DNA of 64,000 nucleotides from assembly GCF_042648365.1 (NCBI RefSeq), contig NZ_JBHRXI010000012.1:62001-126000 (forward strand). The letters are read 5' to 3'. The DNA is from Lutimaribacter_A marinistellae. Lineage in GTDB: Bacteria; Pseudomonadota; Alphaproteobacteria; Rhodobacterales; Rhodobacteraceae. This document shows positions 35,121-43,564 of this stretch, one piece after another. The translations under genes and the position numbers were made by a program. The first letter of the stretch is position 1. Each line of letters begins with the position of its first letter. The notes below the pieces were generated by a model. The model was not told the DNA's origin and did no database searches. It saw only the letters and a program-made list of their open reading frames with translations.

Positions 35121-36011
35121 TCAGGATTTCTGATCTTGCGACAGGCACCGGGCGATCTTGATAGCGCCGGACAGGTAGGCAGGGGCCGGGTCCGAAAGAT
35201 ACCGCGCGGCAAAGCGCAGATCGTCTGGCACCCACGGGTAGTCGAGGCGGCGCAGTCGCCCGTCTTCGAGATAGGGGGTCAACATGCGGTCCGGGAGACA
35301 GGCGATGCCCAGACCGTCGACACTCATCCGCAGACAGGCCGCGATGTTCGACGAAGGCACCAGCCGCGCCGCGATGCGCGTAGCGCGGAAATGCGCCTCG
35401 AGCTGCTGGAAAGGATGCGTACCGCGCGCATGGGTCAGGACGGGGTTCGCCGTCAGATCAGCCTCGGACAGAGGCGATGCGATGCCCAGCGACGGCGCCG
35501 CGACCCAGGAATAGGGCGAGGCGTCCAACGGAACGGTCCCTTCGGTGCGGCGATCGAAAGGCCCGCTTTGAAAGGTCAGGTCCAGATCGCGGGCAAACAG
35601 CGCATCGGACAGGTTCGCACTCAGATCCACCGTCAATTCGACATCGACGGAGGGGTAGGCGGTCCGCATCTCTTTGAGGAACGGCATCAACCACGTATGC
35701 GCCACCAGTTCGCTCACGCCCAGGCGCAGCACGCCTTCGAAAAGGGTGGCGTCGCCCGCGGCGGCAACCAGCGCATCCATACTCGACAGAACCGTGCGCG
35801 CATGGGCAAGGATCTCGCGCCCCCGCGCCGTCAGCCGGACAGAACCCGCATCACGCTCCATCAGGACCACCCGCAACTGTGACTCAAGCTGCGCGATCCG
35901 GTTCGATATGTTCGGCTGTGTTGTGTTCAGTCGCTCGGCAGCGCGCCGGAACGACCCAAGGTCGGCCACGGCGACCAGTGCTTCGAGCTGTTTGAGGGTG
36001 ATGGGCGGCAA
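35121..36011 (-). CDS. LysR-type regulator inside the catabolic cluster, TTG start
   Basis: 296 residues from TTG 36011, giving the typical LysR opening PPITLKQLEALVAVADLGSFRRAAERLNTTQPNISNRI. GGAG at 36018-36021 is 6 bp upstream. An ATG at 36119 would overlap the preceding gene by 67 bp and add a non-family sequence. The winged helix-turn-helix occupies residues ~1-60 and the effector domain the rest. Co-directional with the operon, with 41-bp and 76-bp gaps either side, so it probably regulates the cluster from within it. Confidence 0.87.
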   Translation of the reverse strand: MPPITLKQLEALVAVADLGSFRRAAERLNTTQPNISNRIAQLESQLRVVLMERDAGSVRLTARGREILAHARTVLSSMDALVAAAGDATLFEGVLRLGVSELVAHTWLMPFLKEMRTAYPSVDVELTVDLSANLSDALFARDLDLTFQSGPFDRRTEGTVPLDASPYSWVAAPSLGIASPLSEADLTANPVLTHARGTHPFQQLEAHFRATRIAARLVPSSNIAACLRMSVDGLGIACLPDRMLTPYLEDGRLRRLDYPWVPDDLRFAARYLSDPAPAYLSGAIKIARCLSQDQKS

Positions 36012-36017
36012 GGATAT

Positions 36018-36021
36018 CTCC
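36018..36021 (-). promoter_or_regulatory. Ribosome binding site deciding a TTG start
   Basis: GGAG on the minus strand, 6 bp before TTG 36011. It decides the short start of the LysR gene over the ATG at 36119. Confidence 0.6.
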
Positions 36022-36052
36022 GGTTTGACCGCACATACCACGGGCGCGACGG

Positions 36053-36787
36053 CTACTCCAGAAGTCCGGTCGGGCGATCCGGCACTTGCGCGGCCTGGGT
36101 CAATTGCAACAGGTGCCATGCCAGCACCAGGTTCGAAGAGAAGACCGGCATCGAAAGCGTGGCCATCAGCGGGCGGATCACATTCAGAGTGCGCAAGTTG
36201 GTACAGGACAAAAACAAGGCGTCAACATCGGCGCCGTGTGCCAGCGAACCACCGGCCGCCACGATATCCTCATCCGCGATACGAGCTACACGCGCTTCGG
36301 CCGGTTCCGCGAAAGTGCCGAAAGCGGGCGTTTCGATCCCCGCATCCGCTAAACGCTGGCGCAGTTTGTCGGATACCACCTCGACATAGGGCGACAGGAT
36401 TGCCAGCCGCTTCACGCCTGAGCTTTGACATGCCGCGATCAACGCGGTGAGCGGGTCGGTGACGTGGCGCGTCTCGCAACCTTGCTTCACCATCTGCGAC
36501 ACGGAATCCGCTCCGATTTCAGCGGTGCCGCTGGTGCAGCCGTAGCCAATCGCATCAAACCGGTAGCCGCGCGGAAACAATCCGGCAGAGGCCGTCATAT
36601 GTTCGCGCATCGCGCCAAGGCTTTCTGGCGTCACGTCCACGCCCGAGGGGATGCGATTGACCAGAAGGCTCACATGCCGGGGGATCAGTCTGCGAAAGTC
36701 GTTTTCGAGCGTCTCGTCGGATTGCAGGACGATCAAACCCAGCCTTGGCCGCTCGGGTTCGATCAGCGAATAGGGAAAGACCGGCAT
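36053..36787 (-). CDS. Asp/Glu racemase-fold enzyme, maleate isomerase/EutA-like
   Basis: 244 residues. The family includes arylmalonate decarboxylase, maleate cis-trans isomerase and EutA of ectoine catabolism. Two cysteines sit at the active-site positions: Cys84 in GYGCTSGTAEIG and Cys195 in LFLSCTNLRT. Both present fits isomerases or racemases, whereas arylmalonate decarboxylase keeps only the second. One base separates its start from the M24 stop. By analogy to EutA it would isomerise or prepare an amino-acid-like intermediate; the true substrate is unknown. Confidence 0.85.
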   Translation of the reverse strand: MPVFPYSLIEPERPRLGLIVLQSDETLENDFRRLIPRHVSLLVNRIPSGVDVTPESLGAMREHMTASAGLFPRGYRFDAIGYGCTSGTAEIGADSVSQMVKQGCETRHVTDPLTALIAACQSSGVKRLAILSPYVEVVSDKLRQRLADAGIETPAFGTFAEPAEARVARIADEDIVAAGGSLAHGADVDALFLSCTNLRTLNVIRPLMATLSMPVFSSNLVLAWHLLQLTQAAQVPDRPTGLLE

Positions 36788-36788
36788 C

Positions 36789-37931
36789 TTATGCCTCCAG
36801 GACGGGCAGATCCGGACCGGCCGGCGCGGTCAGCCACTCCGCGCCTGTTGCGGTAATCACGATGTTCTCTTCATGCACGATGGACCGGCTCGGTACGGTC
36901 TCGAGGCAAGGTTCCAGCGTAAGGACCATTCCGGGTTCCAGAACGGTCTGGTCGGCGGGGATGAGCGATGGCCATTCGGTCAGCTGCATTCCCAAACCGT
37001 GGCCCAGCCGACCCGCCGCATCTCCGCCCAGGACCGCGTTCATCGTGTGAAACAAGTCTGCGGCGGTCGCACCGGGCCGCGCTGCTTCGAACCCGGCCTG
37101 CGTCGCCTCAATGACCCGGGCATGTCCGTTTTGCGCAATTGACGAAACCGGTCCCACGGCCCAGTTGCGGTCGTAATCGCAGAAATAGCCGCCCGTGACG
37201 GCCCCGGTATCCAGCATCAGGATATCGCCCGCTGCCAACGGTGCATCGGTCGCGGGCGATATCACGTCGCCATACCCGTCCGGCCCCGCGCCGCCGGCAA
37301 GGTAGGAAACCCAATCTGCGCCCTCTTCGAGGCACAGGATCTGGAAGTTTCGAAAGACATCCGACAACGGGACGCCCGCCCGTGCGATTTCCGGCACGCG
37401 GGCAAAAGCGCGCCCCGCGACGGCGCAGGCGTGGCGGATGCGCTCTATCTCGGTGGAAGACTTCACCATCCGCAAACGTCGCAGGATCAGCGCATCCTCG
37501 GTCAGAACGCGCCTGCCGAGCATTCCGCCCAGCCTTGCCCAGTCTGCAAGCGGCATCCTCAGGTGAGACTCGAGCGCCGAAGGCACGCCGATGCGTCCGC
37601 CTTCTGGTACCAGTTCGCGCAGCGTCTCGGCCAGCAGGCCAATCCCGTCATCGGCATAATCCGGTGCGGCCCAGGTCCGAATATCCGAAATCCAGCCCTG
37701 CGCCATGAGGTGTGCTCCGATCGCGGGGATGACCGCCACCGGGTCGCCCTGCGCCGGTACAACGAGGAACCACGGACGCGTCGGGCTTTCCCAGAACCGG
37801 GTCAGAAACCCCGTGAAGTAGCGGATTTCGGGTTCGGTTGTCAGGAACAGCGCAGCCAGATCCGCCTCGGCCATCATCGCTTGTGCGCGGGCCAGCCGGG
37901 CCCGGTATTCGGCCTCGGCGTAATCGTCCAT
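36789..37931 (-). CDS. M24-family metallohydrolase (Xaa-Pro peptidase/ectoine hydrolase fold)
   Basis: 380 residues. A creatinase-like N domain (residues 1-150) precedes the pita-bread catalytic domain. The five metal ligands of M24 enzymes appear intact: Asp241 and Asp252 (LDTGAVTGGYFCD), His311 (GHGLGMQ), Glu340 (LTLEP) and Glu354 (VHEENIVIT). That argues for a metal-dependent amidohydrolase or peptidase and against creatinase, which is metal-free. EutD/DoeA ectoine hydrolases belong here, and the neighbours (EutA-like, EutB-like) match that setting. Shares one base with the next upstream gene. Confidence 0.88.
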   Translation of the reverse strand: MDDYAEAEYRARLARAQAMMAEADLAALFLTTEPEIRYFTGFLTRFWESPTRPWFLVVPAQGDPVAVIPAIGAHLMAQGWISDIRTWAAPDYADDGIGLLAETLRELVPEGGRIGVPSALESHLRMPLADWARLGGMLGRRVLTEDALILRRLRMVKSSTEIERIRHACAVAGRAFARVPEIARAGVPLSDVFRNFQILCLEEGADWVSYLAGGAGPDGYGDVISPATDAPLAAGDILMLDTGAVTGGYFCDYDRNWAVGPVSSIAQNGHARVIEATQAGFEAARPGATAADLFHTMNAVLGGDAAGRLGHGLGMQLTEWPSLIPADQTVLEPGMVLTLEPCLETVPSRSIVHEENIVITATGAEWLTAPAGPDLPVLEA

Positions 37932-38977
37932 CAGCTATCGGCCTGTTCGGAGAGGATCGTCAGAACCCGTGACGACGGCCCAAGACCCAAGGCGTCTCGC
38001 CTGTCACTGGCAGCGGCTAACGCTGACAGCCCCGCGGCACCCGACGGCGTGCTTTCCAGACCGGACCGGGCAGCGAGATCCGCGCCGCTCTGTCCTTCGG
38101 CCTCGGTGATCGTGACGAAGTCATCCGCATCCCGCGCCAGCCCTTTCAGTGCGATCAGTGAAGGTTCCTTGCAGTCGAGCCGCCCCATGCAGGATGGCGG
38201 CCCGCCTGCATGGACTGCCGCCCCCGCCTCGACCGAGGCGAGCAGGGCAGGCGCATTCTCGGGCTCGACAACGATGATGCGGGGGGTGTCGCCCCAATGT
38301 GCGCGGGCAATGGCGGCGGCGGCACCGGCCAGCCCACCGACGCCTGCTTGCAGCATGATGTGGGTGGGAGCCTCGGCCATCTGGTCGAACACCTCGGCCA
38401 TCAGTGCCAGGTATCCTTCCATCAGGCGATGCGGACGCTCGAAATAGCCGGGCCACGAACTGTCGGAAAGCAGGACATGGCCGGGCGCCTCTGCCGCCTG
38501 CGCGGCAGCGGCCATGCTGGCCTCGTAATCCGAGCCTTCGCGGATCACTTCGGCGCCCTCGGCCTCAAGCCGTCGCGCAAAGCTCTGCGGAACCTGCTCG
38601 GCGATGAAAACCTTGGCCTTTGCACCAAAGACACGCGCCCCTGCCGCGACCGAAAGGCCATGATTGCCAGCGCTCGCCGTCACATAGGTCCGGCCGCGCG
38701 CCGTGCCCTCCTCGGCCTCGCAGGCGATGACATAAGCCGCCCCCAGCGCCTTGAAGCTGCCCAGCCCCATCCGAACCCGCTCATCCTTTACCCAGAGCGC
38801 GCCAAGGCCCAGGGTTTCGGCAAGGTCGGGTTTGTCGTGAAGGGGTGTCCGGGCCGCTGCGGGGCAGCGTTCGAGCAGGGCGAGAGGGGCCGCCGCGTCG
38901 ATGCTGGGAAAGGGAATATCGGCCAGGTCGGGATGGTCCAGACCCTTGCCGCGCCAAGGGTTCGCCAGATGTCTCAT
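37931..38977 (-). CDS. PLP-dependent lyase, diaminopropionate ammonia-lyase/EutB-like
   Basis: 348 residues, fold-type II PLP enzyme. The Schiff-base lysine is Lys76 in MGLGSFKALGAAYV; TASAGNHGLSVAAGARVFG is the asparagine/phosphate loop and QAGVGGLAGAAAA the glycine-rich cofactor loop. KDERVRMGLGSFKALG closely follows 2,3-diaminopropionate ammonia-lyase, and threonine-dehydratase-like EutB of ectoine clusters is related. It should release ammonia from a 2,3-diamino or beta-substituted amino acid. Start overlaps the aminotransferase stop by 4 bp. Confidence 0.85.
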   Translation of the reverse strand: MRHLANPWRGKGLDHPDLADIPFPSIDAAAPLALLERCPAAARTPLHDKPDLAETLGLGALWVKDERVRMGLGSFKALGAAYVIACEAEEGTARGRTYVTASAGNHGLSVAAGARVFGAKAKVFIAEQVPQSFARRLEAEGAEVIREGSDYEASMAAAAQAAEAPGHVLLSDSSWPGYFERPHRLMEGYLALMAEVFDQMAEAPTHIMLQAGVGGLAGAAAAIARAHWGDTPRIIVVEPENAPALLASVEAGAAVHAGGPPSCMGRLDCKEPSLIALKGLARDADDFVTITEAEGQSGADLAARSGLESTPSGAAGLSALAAASDRRDALGLGPSSRVLTILSEQADS

Positions 38978-40209
38978 TGCTCGATCATAGCTTGCGGGCT
39001 GCGATCTTGACCTGCTGCCTGCGACCGGCCGAGCACTGCGCGCGACGCGGCGGCCAGCCGCCGCACCCCCTCGGCCAAACTGTCCGGCGGGTTGAGGGTG
39101 AAATTGATGCGCACCGCCGCCCGGTCGCGGCCTTCGGGGTCAAACACCGACGAAGGCGAGACGCAGACGCCATGCGCAAGCCCTTCGCGCATCAGTAGGT
39201 CGGTATCAAGTCGCGCGTCGCGTGCTCGCGCCCAGACGAACATGCCACCCGTCGGAACCTCCCATTCGAACAAGGCGTCAAGATGTTCGGCCATCGCCGC
39301 GCAAAGCGCATCGCGGCGGGCGCGGTACAGCGACAGGATGTCGGGCAGTACCTGCTCACACAGCCCCGTCTCGAACGCCATGCAGGCCACCTGCTGTGAC
39401 AGGCCGCTGGTGCACATGTCCGATCCCTGCTTGGCCGTGGTCAGAGCGGCGATCATCTCAGGCGCTGCGATCACCCAGCCGACCCGCAAGCCCGGTGCCA
39501 ACTCCTTGGACAGGGTGCCGAGATAGATCACCGGTCCCGCATAGGGTGCCCCGCCGCACAGGTCCAACATCCGGGGCAGGGGGCCGCAATCATAGTAGAG
39601 AGCGCCATAAGGATCATCCTCGACAAGCCAGACACCCGTTTCCTGCGCTGCCTTCACCAGAGCCTGGCGCCGCGCAACGCTCACCAACCGCCCCGTCGGG
39701 TTCGAGAAATTGGGCACGGTATAGGTGAATTTCGCCCCACGCATCAGGTAGGGCAGGTCAGGTGCCTCTTCCTCCATCCGCACCGGGCGGTATCGGGGGC
39801 CGCGCGGGCGCCATGCGTCCAGCGCGCCCAGATAGGCCGGAGTCTGCGCCGCGATTACATCACCTTCGTCCAGCAATACCTTGCCGATCAGTTCCAGCCC
39901 TTGCATCCCTCCGGTAGTGATCAGGACGTTTTCACGGCCAAGCCGCAGATCTACTGTCGAGAACCGCGCCGCGATCGCGTCGCGCAGGGCAGGCAACCCG
40001 TCGATTGGCGGATAGCCAAGTGCCTCCTTCGGGTGCTCGCGCACAGCGCGTGCCGCCAGATCCGCCAGCGCATCGACAGGCCAGAGCGCGGGTTCGGGCA
40101 GACCTCCCGCCAGGTTCACGAGGTCCGGCACCTGACCGGCGGCCAGGAATACCTGCGTTACGTCGTTGGTCTCGTCCAGCCAGCGGGCGAAAGGAGGGGG
40201 AGAGGGCAT
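38974..40209 (-). CDS. Class I PLP-dependent aminotransferase
   Basis: 411 residues, fold type I. Lys235 in LGTLSKELAPGLRVGW carries PLP; TVPNFSNPTGRLVS holds the conserved NPTG, and EDDPYGAL the cofactor-contacting Asp and Tyr. Its type resembles the 2-aminoadipate/LysN and MocR C-domain group. There is no N-terminal DNA-binding domain, so it is an enzyme and not an EnuR/MocR-type regulator. First gene of the ten-gene minus-strand cluster. Confidence 0.9.
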   Translation of the reverse strand: MPSPPPFARWLDETNDVTQVFLAAGQVPDLVNLAGGLPEPALWPVDALADLAARAVREHPKEALGYPPIDGLPALRDAIAARFSTVDLRLGRENVLITTGGMQGLELIGKVLLDEGDVIAAQTPAYLGALDAWRPRGPRYRPVRMEEEAPDLPYLMRGAKFTYTVPNFSNPTGRLVSVARRQALVKAAQETGVWLVEDDPYGALYYDCGPLPRMLDLCGGAPYAGPVIYLGTLSKELAPGLRVGWVIAAPEMIAALTTAKQGSDMCTSGLSQQVACMAFETGLCEQVLPDILSLYRARRDALCAAMAEHLDALFEWEVPTGGMFVWARARDARLDTDLLMREGLAHGVCVSPSSVFDPEGRDRAAVRINFTLNPPDSLAEGVRRLAAASRAVLGRSQAAGQDRSPQAMIEQ

Positions 40210-40269
40210 TGCGGCTCCTTCATGTCACCTGTGGCCAGATTAGGTCCGAGGAACGGCGAAGGGAACCGG

Positions 40270-40313
40270 CGGTCATTCCACTCGGTTCAAGCGGTCACTC
40301 CACCCGGTTCAGG
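40270..40313. repeat. 22-bp tandem duplication over a stop codon
   Basis: Two adjacent 22-bp units (40270-40291 and 40292-40313) differ at only a few positions. The second encodes the last residues and stop (RLNRVE) of the 106-residue gene; the first encodes the same residues and stop again, out of frame with it, just past the gene end. Confidence 0.75.
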
Positions 40314-40615
40314 CGGGCGCGCATCTCCTCGGCCTCCTGACGGGCGTCGCGGAGACCGTCCATTGCGGCGCGCAGCTCGGCCTCGGTCTGAGTCAGCTGA
40401 TTGGTCAGTTCCGCCTCGCGCTGCTGGAGGTAGGTGATCGCCTGATCGCGGGTCTCCTCGGCCTCGTGCAACTCCTGGCTCATCCGGTCGAGATCGGCCA
40501 CGTCGCTTTGGCGGACGCGGGTGAACCGATGCACCAGCCAGTTCGCGAACCAACCCAGCGAGAAGGCTACGAACAGGATGATGGCGGTGGTGATGATGAA
40601 TTGCGTTCCGTCCAT
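40295..40615 (-). CDS. Membrane-anchored coiled-coil protein, OmpA gene partner
   Basis: 106 residues from ATG 40615. One transmembrane helix (residues ~7-27, TTAIILFVAFSLGWFANWLV) is followed by a coiled coil of about 70 residues rich in Glu, Gln, Arg and Ala (LHEAEETRDQAITYLQQREAELTNQL). One base separates the start from the stop of the OmpA-family gene. It might be an inner-membrane partner of that protein. Family not recognised. Confidence 0.75.
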   Translation of the reverse strand: MDGTQFIITTAIILFVAFSLGWFANWLVHRFTRVRQSDVADLDRMSQELHEAEETRDQAITYLQQREAELTNQLTQTEAELRAAMDGLRDARQEAEEMRARLNRVE

Positions 40616-40616
40616 G

Positions 40617-42527
40617 TCAGTTCTCTCCACCCTCTTCCTCGGCGGGGGCGTCGGCCGCGTCGCCATCTTCTTGCGCAGGGGCCTCGGCCTCTTCCAGCGC
40701 AGTCTGCGTTTCCTCGATCGGTTCGGGGCGCACCAGCCGGAACTCGATCCGGCGGTTCGCCTCTCGCCCTTCCTCCGTGTCGTTGTCCGCGATGGGCTGG
40801 CTTTCGCCATACCCGACAGCAGCGTAGGTCGAGGTCAGGACCCGCCGCGCGCGCAATTCGTTCAGGACCGATTGGGCGCGGGCCTGACTCAATTGCTGGT
40901 TCATTTCCTCGCGGCCCTGGCTGTCGGTGTGCCCCTGGATTTCCATTCGTATCTGCCCGCAATTGCGCAGGATATCGGCGATCTGGTTGAGAACCTGCGC
41001 CGAGCCGGCGGCGACGGCTGCCTTGCCCGGTTCGAACGCGATCTTCTCGGCTTCCTGGATCTCGACCAGCCGTGCCTCGCAAACCTCGGGGTCGGGTGGC
41101 GTGTCTTCGGGCTCCGGCGGCGGCAGGTACTCCACCGCCAGATCGTACTCGGCTCCGCTGCCCAGCTGTTCGGACAGCAAGCGCGAGATACGGGCATTCA
41201 CGTCCTCGACCGTCGAGACACCGCGCAGGTCGACCCGTTCGGGCGTCACGATCAATGCGCCGTTGCGCAGGAACGACAGTGCCTCCAGCCCGGCCAATAC
41301 ACGGGTGGGCCAATCAGCGGGCAGCCCCTCGACCAGACGCACGGCGGTATGAACCGATGTGGAGCCGAAAGCGGCCTTGGCATAGCTGTCTGCCACTTGT
41401 CGCAACGCCTCGTCGCCCAATCGCCCGCGCAGCTGTACCTGGCCTTCGGGGCTGACCGTGGCGGTGAACTCTGCAGGGCCCTGAACGGCGTCCTCGGGCT
41501 CGGGCAGAACGGCCGTCAGCACAAAAACATCCGGCAGGGCGTTGTCCAGCTCACCGACCACGGTATCGAACTCACCTTCGGGGGTGCCCTCGATCGCGAT
41601 AAGGCTGATATCGGCATCCGAAATCGTCACCGATCCCTGGCCCAGTTCGGCGAGTGCCGCGATGCTCAATTCGGCGGCGCGGGCCCAGTTGGGCGAGGGG
41701 ACACCCAGCCCGATGGTGCAGCTTGCAGCGCCTTCCAGTCCTGCGCTGCGGGCAGCTGCCAGTATGCGGTCGCGCCCCTTTTCGTCCTGCGCCGAGCAAG
41801 CGTCGAAGCGGGCCCCTTCCTCGTCGATGAGAAAGCGCAGCGTGAAAGGCGTGATTACGGGGCGCGGCGCCGAGATATCCAGCCCGATCCGCAGGGAGGG
41901 CGGCGCCGCACGCGTCAGCTCGTTTTCCAGCTGGCGTCGGGCCTCGGGACTGTCCGAAATCGCCCTGACCCGTACAACCCCGGCACTGGCCGAGACCTTG
42001 GATTGCGGCAGCCGCGACAGCGCCAGCAACGCATAGGCCATTGCGTCTTCCCAGCCATCCGGGCGCGGATGGTTGGCCGTTTCCAGCAGGTCGGTCACCT
42101 CGACGCCATCGCTGATCCGAGACAAACGTTCGACCAGAGCGGTCCGGTCGGTGGCAGCCGGGATCAGCCCGATGATCGAGATGCCGCTGTCATTGCGCAG
42201 GATTTCGACCGAAAAGCGCGGCGGCGCGATATCGGCGGTCGGGGCAACCGTCATGCCGTCGATCACGCGCGAGGCATCGATCTGTTCGCCGACCACGCTC
42301 AGTGCGTTGAAACGGGTCGCCTCATCCGGTGCGATGCCTGTCAGTGAAACCTGCAGACCGTCGGCTTCGACCTCGGCCCAGTCGTGTCCGGCCTCGTCCA
42401 GAGCCTCGCGGATGATGATTTCCGAGGTCTCCTCGACATAGCTGCTGGCGAATCCGGCCGCGATGAGGCTGAGGCCCGCCGCAAAGGCAAAGGTCAGTGC
42501 TGCAACGAGTGTGAAGGGAAGGCGCAT
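40617..42527 (-). CDS. OmpA-family protein with long BON-like N-terminal region
   Basis: 636 residues. A transmembrane or signal-anchor helix (residues ~7-27) precedes ~440 residues of alternating alpha/beta segments that recall repeated BON-like modules. Then comes a proline/acid linker (PPPEPEDTPPDPEVCEA) and a C-terminal OmpA domain that should bind peptidoglycan: IQGHTDSQGREEMNQQLSQARAQSVLNEL, YGESQPIADNDTEEGREANRRIEF. The last ~40 residues are a very acidic Glu/Ala tail. Probably links envelope layers. Gap of one base to its coiled-coil partner. Confidence 0.87.
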   Translation of the reverse strand: MRLPFTLVAALTFAFAAGLSLIAAGFASSYVEETSEIIIREALDEAGHDWAEVEADGLQVSLTGIAPDEATRFNALSVVGEQIDASRVIDGMTVAPTADIAPPRFSVEILRNDSGISIIGLIPAATDRTALVERLSRISDGVEVTDLLETANHPRPDGWEDAMAYALLALSRLPQSKVSASAGVVRVRAISDSPEARRQLENELTRAAPPSLRIGLDISAPRPVITPFTLRFLIDEEGARFDACSAQDEKGRDRILAAARSAGLEGAASCTIGLGVPSPNWARAAELSIAALAELGQGSVTISDADISLIAIEGTPEGEFDTVVGELDNALPDVFVLTAVLPEPEDAVQGPAEFTATVSPEGQVQLRGRLGDEALRQVADSYAKAAFGSTSVHTAVRLVEGLPADWPTRVLAGLEALSFLRNGALIVTPERVDLRGVSTVEDVNARISRLLSEQLGSGAEYDLAVEYLPPPEPEDTPPDPEVCEARLVEIQEAEKIAFEPGKAAVAAGSAQVLNQIADILRNCGQIRMEIQGHTDSQGREEMNQQLSQARAQSVLNELRARRVLTSTYAAVGYGESQPIADNDTEEGREANRRIEFRLVRPEPIEETQTALEEAEAPAQEDGDAADAPAEEEGGEN

Positions 42528-42589
42528 CCCGCTTCCATGCGTTCATTCAGTTGGCGGCAAGTCTTACAACCGCCTGTCCGGAGGTGCAA

Positions 42590-43552
42590 TCACACCAACA
42601 CCGCTGCCGCGAAGAAGATCAGCGGAATGAAGCCGGTATCCCGATTCGACCTGAACTGCATGAGCAGTTTGTCATTGTCGTCGATATCGAGTTCACGCAA
42701 CTGTCCCAGCATGTGCCACCCCATCGCCCATGGCCCGGCAAGCGCGATCATCATCGCCAGGACGGGCGCATCCGGCAGCCCGGCCTCGATCACGGCGAGG
42801 CCCATGAAACTGACGGTTCCGACAAGGAACCAGCGCAGCCAGCGGGCCGTCTGCGTCCCGAACAGCCGCGCCGTGGATTTGACCCCGATCAGCGCGTCGT
42901 CCTCCTTGTCCTGATGGGCATAGATCGTGTCATAGAACAGCGTCCAGCAGATACCGGCGAGGTAAAGCAGCACCGCCGGCATCTCCAGCCGACCTGCATG
43001 TGCCGTCCAGGCCAGCAGCGCGCCCCAGTTGAAGGCGAGGCCGAGGAATACCTGGGGCCACCACGTGAACCGCTTGGCGAAGGGATAGATCGCCACCGTG
43101 ACCAGCGACAGGATGCCCATCCCGATCGCAGCCCAGTTGAAGGTGAGCAGGATGCAGAAGGCGACAAGCGCCTGTGCCACCATCCAGCCAAGCGCGCCGG
43201 GTACCGTGACCTGGCCCGAGGGGATGGGCCGCGACCGCGTCCGCTCCACGGCGCCATCGAAGTTGCGGTCGGTGATGTCGTTCCACGTGCAGCCCGCACC
43301 GCGCATCAGCCAGGCTCCCATGCCGCAGCCGACAAAGATCCACAGATCTTCCCAGCGCGGATCGTCCCCCGCGAAGATGGCCAGCATCAGGCCCCACCAG
43401 CAGGGCAGCAGCAATAGCCAGGTGCCGATGGGCCGGTCGGCCCGGCTGAGCCGCAGGTAGGGTCGCGTCGCTACCGGGGCATAGCGGTCGACCCAGTTGC
43501 CCTTGACCGCGTCGGCCACCTGACCATCTGGCGCTGAGGCGTCGCCTTGCAT
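42590..43552 (-). CDS. ubiA: 4-hydroxybenzoate polyprenyltransferase UbiA
   Basis: 320 residues from ATG 43552. It attaches a polyprenyl chain to 4-hydroxybenzoate in ubiquinone synthesis at the inner membrane. The two aspartate-rich motifs are NDITDRNFD at residues 91-99 and DTIYAHQDKEDD at 208-219. About eight helices surround them, and GLAFNWGALLAW is typical. It diverges from rsmE with only 12 bp between the start codons. Confidence 0.95.
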   Translation of the reverse strand: MQGDASAPDGQVADAVKGNWVDRYAPVATRPYLRLSRADRPIGTWLLLLPCWWGLMLAIFAGDDPRWEDLWIFVGCGMGAWLMRGAGCTWNDITDRNFDGAVERTRSRPIPSGQVTVPGALGWMVAQALVAFCILLTFNWAAIGMGILSLVTVAIYPFAKRFTWWPQVFLGLAFNWGALLAWTAHAGRLEMPAVLLYLAGICWTLFYDTIYAHQDKEDDALIGVKSTARLFGTQTARWLRWFLVGTVSFMGLAVIEAGLPDAPVLAMMIALAGPWAMGWHMLGQLRELDIDDNDKLLMQFRSNRDTGFIPLIFFAAAVLV

Positions 43553-43564
43553 ATGTAATCCCCC

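Noticed and set aside
36789..37931. Creatinase, with released urea feeding the urt importer
   Set aside because: The M24 protein keeps all five metal ligands, unlike metal-free creatinase, and the urt genes are a separate distant operon.
38974..40209. MocR/EnuR-type regulator
   Set aside because: The protein has only the aminotransferase domain; no winged helix-turn-helix precedes it.
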